Below are positions 1 to 5,441 of a stretch of 5,441 bases of DNA, piece after piece. The notes under the pieces are model-generated. The model did no database searches. It had not been told where the DNA came from and saw only the letters and a list, made by a program, of their open reading frames with translations. Origin of the DNA: Clostridiales bacterium (GTDB lineage: Bacteria > Bacillota > Clostridia > Oscillospirales > Acutalibacteraceae); the NCBI GenBank assembly GCA_020859725.1, contig JAJBVR010000114.1:1-5441 (forward strand), in the 5' to 3' direction. The position numbers and the translations under genes are program-made. Each line of letters opens with the position of its first letter. The first letter of the stretch is position 1.

Positions 1-17
1 CATTCGCAAAATTATCT

Positions 18-70
18 AAAAACAAAAAGCCGGCGCTGCGTAAAATATTACCTGCGCCCGCTTTTTATTT
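18..70. terminator. Bidirectional rho-independent terminator after the HMA gene
   Basis: AAAAAGC-c-GGCGC (24-36) pairs with GCGCC-c-GCTTTTT (54-66): seven pairs, one C-C mismatch, five GC pairs. The 17-nt loop can pair further (GTAA 40-43 with TTAC 48-51). Plus-strand RNA leaves UUUUUAUUUUU and minus-strand RNA leaves UUUUUGUUUUU, so it can end transcripts from both sides. It closes the HMA unit about 50 nt after its stop and implies a convergent gene to the left. Between it and the stop codon (71-118) I see nothing. Confidence 0.9.
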
Positions 71-118
71 TTCATCCGGCATTGAAATAAATTAATTATT
101 TGATACTTAAGGCGGCTA

Positions 119-373
119 TTATCTGAGAAATGAAAGAAAGCCTTTCTTTTCATAAGGTTTTCTGCTTACAGACGTTACCGTGTAGCCCGTTGGATTGATA
201 CAGTTTTTAATCTGCTCATCAGAAATATCATTTTCAGCCACAATAACAGCCCTGCCCTTTGTGTGCGAAGAAGAAACTTTTTTTACCTTAAATGATTTGC
301 GTATCTCATCATTAATATGATTTTCACACATACCGCACATCATTCCATCAATGCCAACAGTAATTTCTATCAT
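119..373 (-). CDS. Small heavy-metal-associated (HMA) domain protein
   Basis: This 84-residue protein is a single HMA domain, the ferredoxin-like fold found in copper chaperones and at the N-terminus of P-type metal ATPases. The metal site GMMCGMC at 10-16 fits the GMxCxxC consensus, with Cys13 and Cys16 as expected ligands for a soft metal such as Cu(I); a third cysteine, Cys58, lies outside the site. A basic helix follows, then TGYTV at 62-66 and a distinctive tail PYEKKGFLSFLR, which is hydrophobic and basic and not part of the core fold. No signal peptide or membrane segment is seen, so it is likely cytoplasmic. I start it at ATG 373, which lies 8 nt after AGGAGG; an in-frame TTG at 379 is only 2 nt from that site and is too close. 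It has its own promoter with an inverted repeat and its own terminator. No metal ATPase or regulator lies in the window, so the metal and partner are unknown. Confidence 0.88.
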   Translation of the reverse strand: MIEITVGIDGMMCGMCENHINDEIRKSFKVKKVSSSHTKGRAVIVAENDISDEQIKNCINPTGYTVTSVSRKPYEKKGFLSFLR

Positions 374-397
374 AAACAATTCCTCCTATATATTTTT

Positions 398-416
398 GTT
401 AGTTGCCGCTAACTAA
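398..416 (-). promoter_or_regulatory. Inverted repeat over the HMA transcription start: operator or 5' hairpin
   Basis: Two registers overlap: TTAGTT / AACTAA (6-bp arms, 399-416, 6-nt gap) and GTTAG / CTAAC (5-bp arms, 398-413, 6-nt gap). It begins 5 nt past the -10 and covers the predicted start, the place where a repressor would block transcription. The GTTAG and CTAAC halves recall DtxR-family boxes, but the spacing is not the classic one. As RNA it would form a hairpin at the 5' end of the message. Confidence 0.4.
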
Positions 417-421
417 AATAT

Positions 422-450
422 AATTTAACACATATCACAATCCAAGTCAA
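422..450 (-). promoter_or_regulatory. Candidate promoter of the HMA-domain gene
   Basis: The minus strand reads TTGACT (450-445), a 17-bp spacer, then TAAATT (427-422) preceded by TGT, an extended -10. It starts 12 nt beyond the T tract of the str terminator, so the HMA gene is a separate unit. The predicted start is near 414-416, inside an inverted repeat at 398-416. Confidence 0.65.
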
Positions 451-462
451 TACAAACAAGCT

Positions 463-498
463 AAAAAAGAGCAGGCTGTTCGCAAAAACTGCCTGCTC
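463..498 (-). terminator. Rho-independent terminator of the str operon
   Basis: In the minus-strand RNA an 8-bp perfect stem GAGCAGGC / GCCUGCUC (498-491 with 476-469) closes a loop of 14 nt, within which three further pairs are possible, and is followed at once by six U residues (468-463). It lies 25 nt past the tuf stop codon. Plus-strand reading has no T run, so it acts in one direction only. Confidence 0.93.
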
Positions 499-522
499 AC
501 GATTAAATCAATATTAACTTAA

Positions 523-1719
523 TTACTCGTTAATAGCTGTTACAACGCCTGAACCTACTGTTCTGCCGCCTTCACGGATAGCAAAACGAAGTCCTTCTTC
601 AATAGCGATAGGAGTAATAAGCTCAACGTTCATAAGAACATTATCTCCGGGCATACACATCTCAACGCCTTCAGGAAGAGTAATAACGCCGGTAACGTCT
701 GTTGTTCTGAAATAGAACTGAGGACGATAGTTGTTAAAGAAAGGAGTATGACGACCGCCTTCATCCTTGCTTAATACATAAACCTGGCCTGAGAATTTTG
801 TGTGCGGGTGAATTGAACCCGGCTTTGCAAGAACCTGACCGCGCTGAATTTCATTTCTCTGGACACCGCGGAGAAGCGCGCCTACATTATCGCCTGCCTG
901 AGTTGAATCAAGCGATTTGCGGAACATTTCAAGACCTGTGCAAACAGTTTTTCTGATTTCGTCTTTAAGACCAACGATTTCAACTTCCTCGTTAAGCTTA
1001 AGAATACCACGCTCAACACGGCCTGTAGCAACAGTACCGCGGCCTGTGATTGTCATAACATCCTCAACAGGCATAAGGAAAGGAAGATTTTCGTCACGCT
1101 CAGGAGTTGGGATATAAGTGTCAACAGCGTCCATAAGCTCTTTAATGCATTCGCATGCCGGATCATCATTTGACTTAGCATTAAGTGCAAGAAGAGCGGA
1201 ACCTCTGATAATAGGCGTGTCATCGCCGGGGAAATCATACTCATTAAGAGTATCGCGGATTTCCATTTCTACAAGCTCAAGAAGCTCTTCATCATCAACC
1301 TGGTCAACCTTATTCATAAATACTACGATATAAGGAACGCCAACCTGGCGGGCAAGAAGAAGATGCTCTTTTGTTTGAGCCATAGGGCCGTCAGTAGCAG
1401 CTATAACAAGGATAGCTCCATCCATCTGAGCAGCGCCTGTAATCATATTTTTAATATAGTCTGCGTGTCCGGGGCAGTCTACGTGCGCATAGTGGCGAGT
1501 ATCTGTTTCATACTCAACATGAGCCGTATTAATTGTAATACCACGCTCTCTTTCTTCAGGAGCTTTATCAATATCGGCATAATCTTCAAACTTAGCATAG
1601 CCTTTGTTTGCAAGATACTTTGTGATTGCTGCTGTAAGAGTGGTTTTACCGTGGTCAACGTGACCGATAGTACCAATATTTACATGTGGTTTGGAACGGT
1701 CAAATTTTTCTTTTGCCAT
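523..1719 (-). CDS. tuf: Elongation factor Tu
   Basis: EF-Tu is the cytoplasmic GTPase that carries aminoacyl-tRNA to the ribosomal A site. The 398-residue product is the usual length. The GTPase domain shows GHVDHGKT at 19-26, switch I RGITI with Mg-ligand Thr62, DCPGH at 81-85 with catalytic His85, NKVD at 136-139 and SAL at 174-176. Domain II starts near the [26 protein letters not shown] region, and domain III ends [15 protein letters not shown]. The start is ATG at 1719 with AAGGAGG 10 nt upstream. It is the last str gene; its TAA is followed closely by a rho-independent terminator at 463-498, which ends the operon, so the S10 operon is not directly joined here. It has a likely promoter of its own in the 101-nt gap after fusA, in keeping with the need for EF-Tu in excess of ribosomes. 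Whether a second tuf copy exists elsewhere is unknown. Confidence 0.98.
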   Translation of the reverse strand: MAKEKFDRSKPHVNIGTIGHVDHGKTTLTAAITKYLANKGYAKFEDYADIDKAPEERERGITINTAHVEYETDTRHYAHVDCPGHADYIKNMITGAAQMDGAILVIAATDGPMAQTKEHLLLARQVGVPYIVVFMNKVDQVDDEELLELVEMEIRDTLNEYDFPGDDTPIIRGSALLALNAKSNDDPACECIKELMDAVDTYIPTPERDENLPFLMPVEDVMTITGRGTVATGRVERGILKLNEEVEIVGLKDEIRKTVCTGLEMFRKSLDSTQAGDNVGALLRGVQRNEIQRGQVLAKPGSIHPHTKFSGQVYVLSKDEGGRHTPFFNNYRPQFYFRTTDVTGVITLPEGVEMCMPGDNVLMNVELITPIAIEEGLRFAIREGGRTVGSGVVTAINE

Positions 1720-1765
1720 TTGGGGTTTTCCTCCTTAAAATTACAATAGTGAAATTGTTATGATT

Positions 1766-1794
1766 ATTTTATCAAAGCCTTGATGAAATATCAA
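1766..1794 (-). promoter_or_regulatory. Candidate separate promoter for tuf
   Basis: In the fusA-tuf gap the minus strand reads TTGATA (1794-1789), a 17-bp spacer, then TAAAAT (1771-1766) preceded by TGA, an extended -10. An AT-rich tract (1801-1820) lies just upstream of the -35 and could act as an UP element. The start is expected near 1759, giving a 40-nt untranslated region that opens with a 5-bp hairpin (1743-1758). The gap has no terminator, so tuf would be made both from the operon and from this promoter. Confidence 0.68.
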
Positions 1795-1820
1795 GGGGTT
1801 TTAATAATTTTGTTTATTAA

Positions 1821-3914
1821 TTAGTCTTTTTTGCTTCTTTTTGAAATAATTTCTTCAGAAATAGACTTCGGAACCTGCTCATATCCGTCCGGTTCCATAG
1901 TGTACTGACCTCTGCCCTGTGTTTTGGAACGAAGATCGTTTACATAGCCGAACATTTCCGAAAGCGGAACACGCGCATTAATCTGCTTTGCTCCGGCTCT
2001 GTCATCCATACCCTGGATTTGACCGCGGCGCGAATTAAGATCGCCTATAACATCGCCCATATAATCCTCGGGAACGATAACGGTTACTTTCATCATAGGC
2101 TCAAGAATCGCGGGGCTTGCTTTTTTAGCCGCGTCTTTAAACGCCATAGAACCCGCAATCTTAAACGCCATTTCAGACGAGTCAACCTCATGATAAGATC
2201 CGTCGTAAAGCTCAACCTTAATATCAACCATAGGATAGCCTGCAAGCACACCGCTCTTCATTGCGCCCTGAATACCGGCGTCAACAGCGGGAATATATTC
2301 CTTAGGAATAGCGCCGCCGACTACTGAATTGACAAATTCATAGCCCTTGCCGATGCCGTTTTCATCAAGATTCGGCGACATACGGATTTTAACGTGACCA
2401 TACTGACCGGAACCGCCCGACTGACGCTTATATTTTGTATCGGACATTGATTCCTGAAGAATGGTTTCTTTGTAAGCAACCTGGGGAGCTCCTACATTTG
2501 CCTCTACCTTAAATTCACGGAGAAGGCGGTCTACAATGATTTCAAGGTGAAGCTCACCCATACCCGCGATAATTGTTTGTCCCGTTTCCTCATCGGTATA
2601 GCATTTGAACGTTGGGTCTTCCTCCGCAAGCTTGGCAAGCGCAATGCCCATCTTTTCCTGCCCCGCCTTGGTTTTAGGCTCAATGGCAACGCGAATAACG
2701 GGATCCGGGAAATTCATTGATTCCAGAATGATGGGGTGATTTTCGTCACAAAGCGTATCGCCCGTGGTTGTGTTTTTCAAACCTACGGCAGCGGCTATAT
2801 CACCCGCGTAAACGGTTTCAATATCTTCCCTGTGGTTTGAATGCATCTGAAGAATGCGGCCCATTCTTTCTCTGTTTCCCTTGACAGAGTTGTAAACCTG
2901 TGTTCCCGCATTAAGCGTGCCCGAATAAACGCGGAAATAGCAAATTTTTCCTACAAACGGGTCTGTGGCAATTTTAAATGCAAGCGCAGAAAACGGCTCT
3001 GTATCTGAAGAATGGCGATATTCCTCTTCATCTGTATTGGGATTAACGCCCTTGATGGATTCAACATCCGTGGGAGCCGGCATAAAATCAACGATATCGT
3101 CCAAAAGCGGCTGAACACCCTTGTTTCTGTATGAGGTGCCGCAGGTTATCGGAACCATCTCGCATTTACAAGTGGCTTTTCTGATTGTTTTCTTAATTTC
3201 CTCAACAGAAAGCTCCTCGCCCTCAAAATATTTTTCCATAAGGGCTTCATCCTGCTCGGCAACCGCTTCAATAAGCTCGCTGCGGTATTTCTGGGCAAGC
3301 TCTTTCATATCCTCCGGAATTTCTTCGCGGCGAACATCGTTTCCCATATCGTCGTAATAGATTTCAGCATCCATTTCAACTAAATCAACAATGCCCCTGA
3401 AAGTATCTTCCGAACCTATCGGAAGCTGAATCGGAACCGCATTGCATTTAAATCTGTCCTTAACCATATTAAGAACATTATAAAAATCCGCACCCATAAT
3501 ATCCATTTTATTAACATAAATCATACGGGGTACGTTATATTCGTCAGCCTGGCGCCAAACGGTTTCAGACTGTGGCTCAACACCGCCCTTTGCACAAAGA
3601 ACGGTAACAGAGCCGTCAAGCACACGGAGCGAACGCTGAACTTCAACGGTGAAGTCAACGTGGCCCGGTGTATCAATGATATTAATTCTATGTTTTTTCC
3701 AGAAGCATGTTGTTGCAGCAGAAGTAATGGTAATACCTCTTTCCTGTTCCTGTGCCATCCAGTCCATAGTGGCAGCGCCATCATGCGTTTCACCAATCTT
3801 GTGATTGATTCCGGTGTAATAAAGGATACGCTCGGTTGTGGTTGTTTTTCCTGCATCGATGTGAGCCATAATACCAATATTTCTTGTCATTTCAAGAGAT
3901 ACTTTTCTTGGCAT
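1821..3914 (-). CDS. fusA: Elongation factor G
   Basis: EF-G is the cytoplasmic GTPase that drives translocation of tRNA and mRNA after peptide bond formation and, with ribosome recycling factor, splits post-termination ribosomes. The 697-residue product is full length. Domain I shows the P-loop AHIDAGKTT at 17-25, switch I RGITITSA with Thr62, DTPGH at 81-85 with catalytic His85, and NKMD at 135-138; an EF-G-specific G' insert follows. Domain II starts near [17 protein letters not shown]. Domain IV carries [11 protein letters not shown], and domain V ends with [22 protein letters not shown]. The SETVWRQAD segment is typical of canonical EF-G rather than of the RRF-only or tetracycline-protection relatives. 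The start is ATG at 3914 with AGGAGG only 5 nt upstream. It lies between rpsG and tuf as in the normal str operon. No frameshift or missing key residue is seen. Confidence 0.98.
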   Translation of the reverse strand: MPRKVSLEMTRNIGIMAHIDAGKTTTTERILYYTGINHKIGETHDGAATMDWMAQEQERGITITSAATTCFWKKHRINIIDTPGHVDFTVEVQRSLRVLDGSVTVLCAKGGVEPQSETVWRQADEYNVPRMIYVNKMDIMGADFYNVLNMVKDRFKCNAVPIQLPIGSEDTFRGIVDLVEMDAEIYYDDMGNDVRREEIPEDMKELAQKYRSELIEAVAEQDEALMEKYFEGEELSVEEIKKTIRKATCKCEMVPITCGTSYRNKGVQPLLDDIVDFMPAPTDVESIKGVNPNTDEEEYRHSSDTEPFSALAFKIATDPFVGKICYFRVYSGTLNAGTQVYNSVKGNRERMGRILQMHSNHREDIETVYAGDIAAAVGLKNTTTGDTLCDENHPIILESMNFPDPVIRVAIEPKTKAGQEKMGIALAKLAEEDPTFKCYTDEETGQTIIAGMGELHLEIIVDRLLREFKVEANVGAPQVAYKETILQESMSDTKYKRQSGGSGQYGHVKIRMSPNLDENGIGKGYEFVNSVVGGAIPKEYIPAVDAGIQGAMKSGVLAGYPMVDIKVELYDGSYHEVDSSEMAFKIAGSMAFKDAAKKASPAILEPMMKVTVIVPEDYMGDVIGDLNSRRGQIQGMDDRAGAKQINARVPLSEMFGYVNDLRSKTQGRGQYTMEPDGYEQVPKSISEEIISKRSKKD

Positions 3915-3940
3915 AATATCCTCCTAATCTGATTAACGGA

Positions 3941-4411
3941 TTAATATCTGAAATGAGCAAACGCTTTATTTGCCTCTGCCATTTTATGTGTATCATCACA
4001 CTTCTTAACTGCTCCGCCGGTTTTATTAACGGCGTCCATAATTTCAGCAGCAAGACGCTCCCTCATAGTTCTTTCCGAACGCTGGCGTGAATACGCTGTT
4101 ATCCAGCGCAGACCAAGCGTTTGGCGCCTTTCCGGGCGAACCTCAAGGGGAACCTGATAAGTTGCGCCGCCGATACGGCGCGCCTTAACTTCAAGGACAG
4201 GCATTACATTTTCCATTGCCGCCTGAAAGGTTTCCAACGGATCGTTTCCTGTTTTTTCCTTAATGATGTCAAACGCACCGTAAACGATTTTCTGCGCGAC
4301 ACCCTTTTTTCCATCATACATAACGTTATTAATAAGACGAGTTACAAGCTTTGAGTTGTAAAGCGGGTCCGGCAAAACGTCACGCTTAGCGATTTGGCCT
4401 CTTCTTGGCAT
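3941..4411 (-). CDS. rpsG: 30S ribosomal protein S7
   Basis: S7 is the primary binder of the 3' major domain of 16S rRNA; it nucleates assembly of the 30S head and lines the mRNA exit and E site. The 156-residue product has the standard length and spans the whole family: the N-terminal [20 protein letters not shown], a segment [14 protein letters not shown], the rRNA-binding stretch [19 protein letters not shown] at about 78-96, and the C-terminal helices ending [20 protein letters not shown]. The start is ATG at 4411 with GGAGG 9 nt upstream. It is the second str gene, ending in TAA 26 nt before fusA, so the two are surely co-transcribed. In E. coli S7 is the translational repressor of the str operon; whether that holds in this lineage cannot be read from the sequence. 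Confidence 0.98.
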   Translation of the reverse strand: MPRRGQIAKRDVLPDPLYNSKLVTRLINNVMYDGKKGVAQKIVYGAFDIIKEKTGNDPLETFQAAMENVMPVLEVKARRIGGATYQVPLEVRPERRQTLGLRWITAYSRQRSERTMRERLAAEIMDAVNKTGGAVKKCDDTHKMAEANKAFAHFRY

Positions 4412-4542
4412 CTTCGCTTCCCTCCTTCATAATTATTAATGAGTTCATAGGTACTCGAGTTTTCCCGTGGAGTCAACAAGTAGGCTATACGCATATATAA
4501 ATAAGGTATAAACTATTGTTTTCCAAAAGAATTTAATTAAGC
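4412..4542 (-). other. rpsL-rpsG spacer, no gene
   Basis: These 131 nt contain no supported gene, no terminator and no convincing promoter. A TTGACT occurs (4478-4473 on the minus strand), but only TACCTA follows at 17 bp. There is a decamer TATACGCATA at 4486-4495 that differs by one base from the palindrome in the rpsL leader, and a palindrome ACTCGAGT at 4453-4460. In E. coli the equivalent spacer binds S7 for translational feedback; I cannot tell whether that applies here. The rpsG Shine-Dalgarno AAGGAGG lies at the end. Confidence 0.5.
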
Positions 4543-4965
4543 TTACTTTTTAGCAGCTTTCGGTCTTTTAGCGCCATATTTAGAACGGCTCTGCATTCTT
4601 CCGTTAACGCCCTGAGTATCAAGCGTGCCGCGGATAATGTGGTAACGAACACCGGGAAGGTCCTTTACACGGCCGCCGCGAACCATAACAACAGAGTGCT
4701 CCTGAAGATTATGGCCCACACCCGGAATATAAGCGGATACTTCCATACCGTTTGTTAAACGAACACGGGCAATTTTACGAAGCGCAGAATTAGGCTTTTT
4801 AGGCGTTGCTGTTTTAACAGCGGTGCAAACGCCGCGCTTTTGGGGAGAACAGTTATCATTCATAACATTTCTCTTTGTATTGAGGCTCTTTAAAAGAGCT
4901 GGCGCTTTAGCCTTTTTTTCAACAGATTTTCTTCCTGTTCTTACTAATTGGTTAAAGGTAGGCAA
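4543..4965 (-). CDS. rpsL: 30S ribosomal protein S12
   Basis: S12 sits at the decoding centre of the small subunit, contacts helices 18 and 44 of 16S rRNA and helps control decoding accuracy. The 140-residue product starts [12 protein letters not shown] and carries the signature [11 protein letters not shown] at about 54-64 and the loop [14 protein letters not shown] at 97-110. Lys56 and Lys101 correspond to E. coli Lys42 and Lys87, the sites of classic streptomycin-resistance changes, and both are unaltered. Asp102 is the residue that is methylthiolated in some bacteria. The N-terminal half is longer than the 124-residue E. coli protein, as is usual in Firmicutes, and the tail is basic (KRPKAAKK). 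The start codon is TTG, chosen from the Shine-Dalgarno spacing and the conserved N-terminus. It is the first gene of the str operon, preceded by a long structured leader and followed by a 131-nt spacer. Confidence 0.98.
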   Translation of the reverse strand: MPTFNQLVRTGRKSVEKKAKAPALLKSLNTKRNVMNDNCSPQKRGVCTAVKTATPKKPNSALRKIARVRLTNGMEVSAYIPGVGHNLQEHSVVMVRGGRVKDLPGVRYHIIRGTLDTQGVNGRMQSRSKYGAKRPKAAKK

Positions 4966-4973
4966 TAGTTTAT

Positions 4974-4980
4974 CTCCTTT
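4974..4980 (-). promoter_or_regulatory. Shine-Dalgarno AAAGGAG of rpsL, fixing a TTG start
   Basis: AAAGGAG lies 8 nt before the TTG at 4965-4963. No in-frame ATG or GTG stands nearer, and the protein read from this TTG begins PTFNQLVR, the universal S12 N-terminus. This decides the start. Confidence 0.88.
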
Positions 4981-4988
4981 CTGTAATT

Positions 4989-5013
4989 TTTATGCGCCAC
5001 ATATGCGCATAAA
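4989..5013 (-). other. 9-bp hairpin (P4) just upstream of the rpsL ribosome binding site
   Basis: TTTATGCGC and GCGCATAAA form a perfect 9-bp stem around a 7-nt loop. The stem ends 8 nt before the AAAGGAG Shine-Dalgarno of rpsL, a position from which it could affect ribosome access. The left part of this element (ATGCGCATAAA on the plus strand, 5003-5013) is repeated in inverse orientation at 5130-5140. Confidence 0.6.
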
Positions 5014-5050
5014 TGAAAATTTCATAGCTGAAATCATCATTTACACGCAC

Positions 5051-5083
5051 ATACTGAGGCAGGGATTTTCCCCGCCCCAATAT
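5051..5083 (-). other. 14-bp RNA hairpin (P2) in the str leader
   Basis: In minus-strand RNA, AUAUUGGGGCGGGG (5083-5070) pairs with CCCUGCCUCAGUAU (5064-5051) across an AAAAU loop: eleven Watson-Crick and three G-U pairs, no mismatch. Read on the plus strand the three wobbles become A-C mismatches, so the structure suits a minus-strand transcript. What follows is GUGCGUGUAAAU, with no U run, which argues against an intrinsic terminator. Confidence 0.7.
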
Positions 5084-5154
5084 TTTGTGCAATTTAAACA
5101 AACATATTAATTATATTTGTGAAATATGCTTTATGCGCATTCACATAATTAATA

Positions 5155-5441
<287 letters not shown>

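Larger units (their letters stand above)
4966..5149 (-). promoter_or_regulatory. Structured 5' leader of the str operon (candidate cis-regulatory RNA)
   Basis: This non-coding stretch lies between the predicted start of the str transcript and rpsL. Four stem-loops can be drawn in the minus-strand RNA. P1 (5118-5145) has 6 bp plus 3 bp with a 3-nt bulge. P2 (5051-5083) has 14 continuous pairs, three of them G-U, with an AAAAU loop. P3 (5019-5034) has 6 bp and a GCUA loop. P4 (4989-5013) has 9 perfect pairs and a 7-nt loop, and ends 8 nt before the Shine-Dalgarno. The 5' arm region of P1 (5130-5140) is also perfectly complementary over 11 bp to 5003-5013 in P4, an alternative long-range pairing. 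No hairpin is followed by a U tract, so it is not an evident terminator. Ligand or protein partner is unknown; autoregulation by S12 or S7 is one possibility. The gene for an L7Ae-family protein often found at this spot in Firmicutes is absent. Confidence 0.5.

Noticed and set aside
374..379. Upstream TTG start (379) for the HMA protein, adding two residues
   Set aside because: It lies only 2 nt from AGGAGG, whereas ATG 373 lies 8 nt away, and the family fold begins at the ATG-encoded residues.
917..1749. Plus-strand open frames opposite tuf, fusA, rpsG and rpsL
   Set aside because: They are antisense shadows of strongly conserved genes, with Ser/Ile-rich nonsense composition and no ribosome binding sites.
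1778..1796. 7-bp hairpin CCTTGAT/ATCAAGG between fusA and tuf as a terminator
   Set aside because: No T run follows on the minus strand, and its arm coincides with the -35 of the tuf promoter; the dyad is more likely incidental.
1722..1802. Direct repeat GGGGTTTT at 1722-1729 and 1795-1802 flanking the tuf promoter
   Set aside because: Eight low-complexity bases, with no further similarity around them; probably chance.
1801..1820. TTAATAA/TTATTAA 7-bp inverted repeat after fusA
   Set aside because: It is A-T only and too weak as a stem; better read as an AT-rich tract upstream of the tuf promoter.
4451..4478. TTGACT in the rpsL-rpsG spacer as a promoter -35
   Set aside because: The only -10 at a workable distance is TACCTA, with two matches to the consensus; TATGAA lies 21 bp away, too far.
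4990..5040. A 16-codon ATG frame in the leader (MMISAMKFSFMRICGA) as a possible leader peptide
   Set aside because: No Shine-Dalgarno precedes it and it has no run of regulatory codons; it overlaps P3 and P4, so it deserves a look only if ribosome profiling shows signal.
5118..5145. TGTGA...TCACA as a CRP-type site
   Set aside because: The half sites are 18 nt apart instead of 6, so the arrangement does not fit; it is described as the P1 stem instead.

Overview
The window carries the 3' end of rpoC and a complete streptomycin (str) operon, rpsL-rpsG-fusA-tuf, followed by one small gene for a heavy-metal-associated (HMA) domain protein. All six genes are on the minus strand, so transcription runs from the right edge to the left. 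Protein sequence, strong AGGAGG-type ribosome binding sites, a firmicute-length S12 and moderate-to-low GC point to Firmicutes. Class Clostridia, perhaps an Oscillospirales/Ruminococcaceae-type gut anaerobe, is an inference from the overall look of EF-Tu, EF-G and the HMA protein, not from a search.

Layout in transcription order: rpoC C-terminus (5441-5161, 5' end outside the window); a 195-nt gap holding a consensus promoter and a hairpin-rich leader; rpsL (S12, with a TTG start); a 131-nt spacer; rpsG (S7); a 26-nt gap; fusA (EF-G); a 101-nt gap with a separate promoter for tuf; tuf (EF-Tu); a rho-independent terminator; a separate promoter with a dyad over its start region; the HMA gene; and a bidirectional terminator at the left edge. 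I see no plus-strand gene, tRNA, mobile element or CRISPR.

The four str genes make the decoding-centre protein S12, the 30S head protein S7 and the two elongation GTPases. S12 and S7 are needed in equal amounts with the ribosome, and EF-Tu in excess, which fits an extra promoter in front of tuf. The coding genes are ordinary. The noteworthy material is between genes. The str promoter is built into the end of rpoC, with its -35 formed by a Leu-Thr codon pair and the rpoC stop codon TGA supplying the extended -10 TG. The roughly 180-nt leader that follows can fold into four consecutive hairpins, one of 14 bp that pairs fully only as minus-strand RNA. It also contains an 11-bp complementarity between its start and its end that competes with the two outer hairpins. 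This may be an undescribed cis-regulatory leader of the str operon; that is inference from one sequence and needs covariation evidence.
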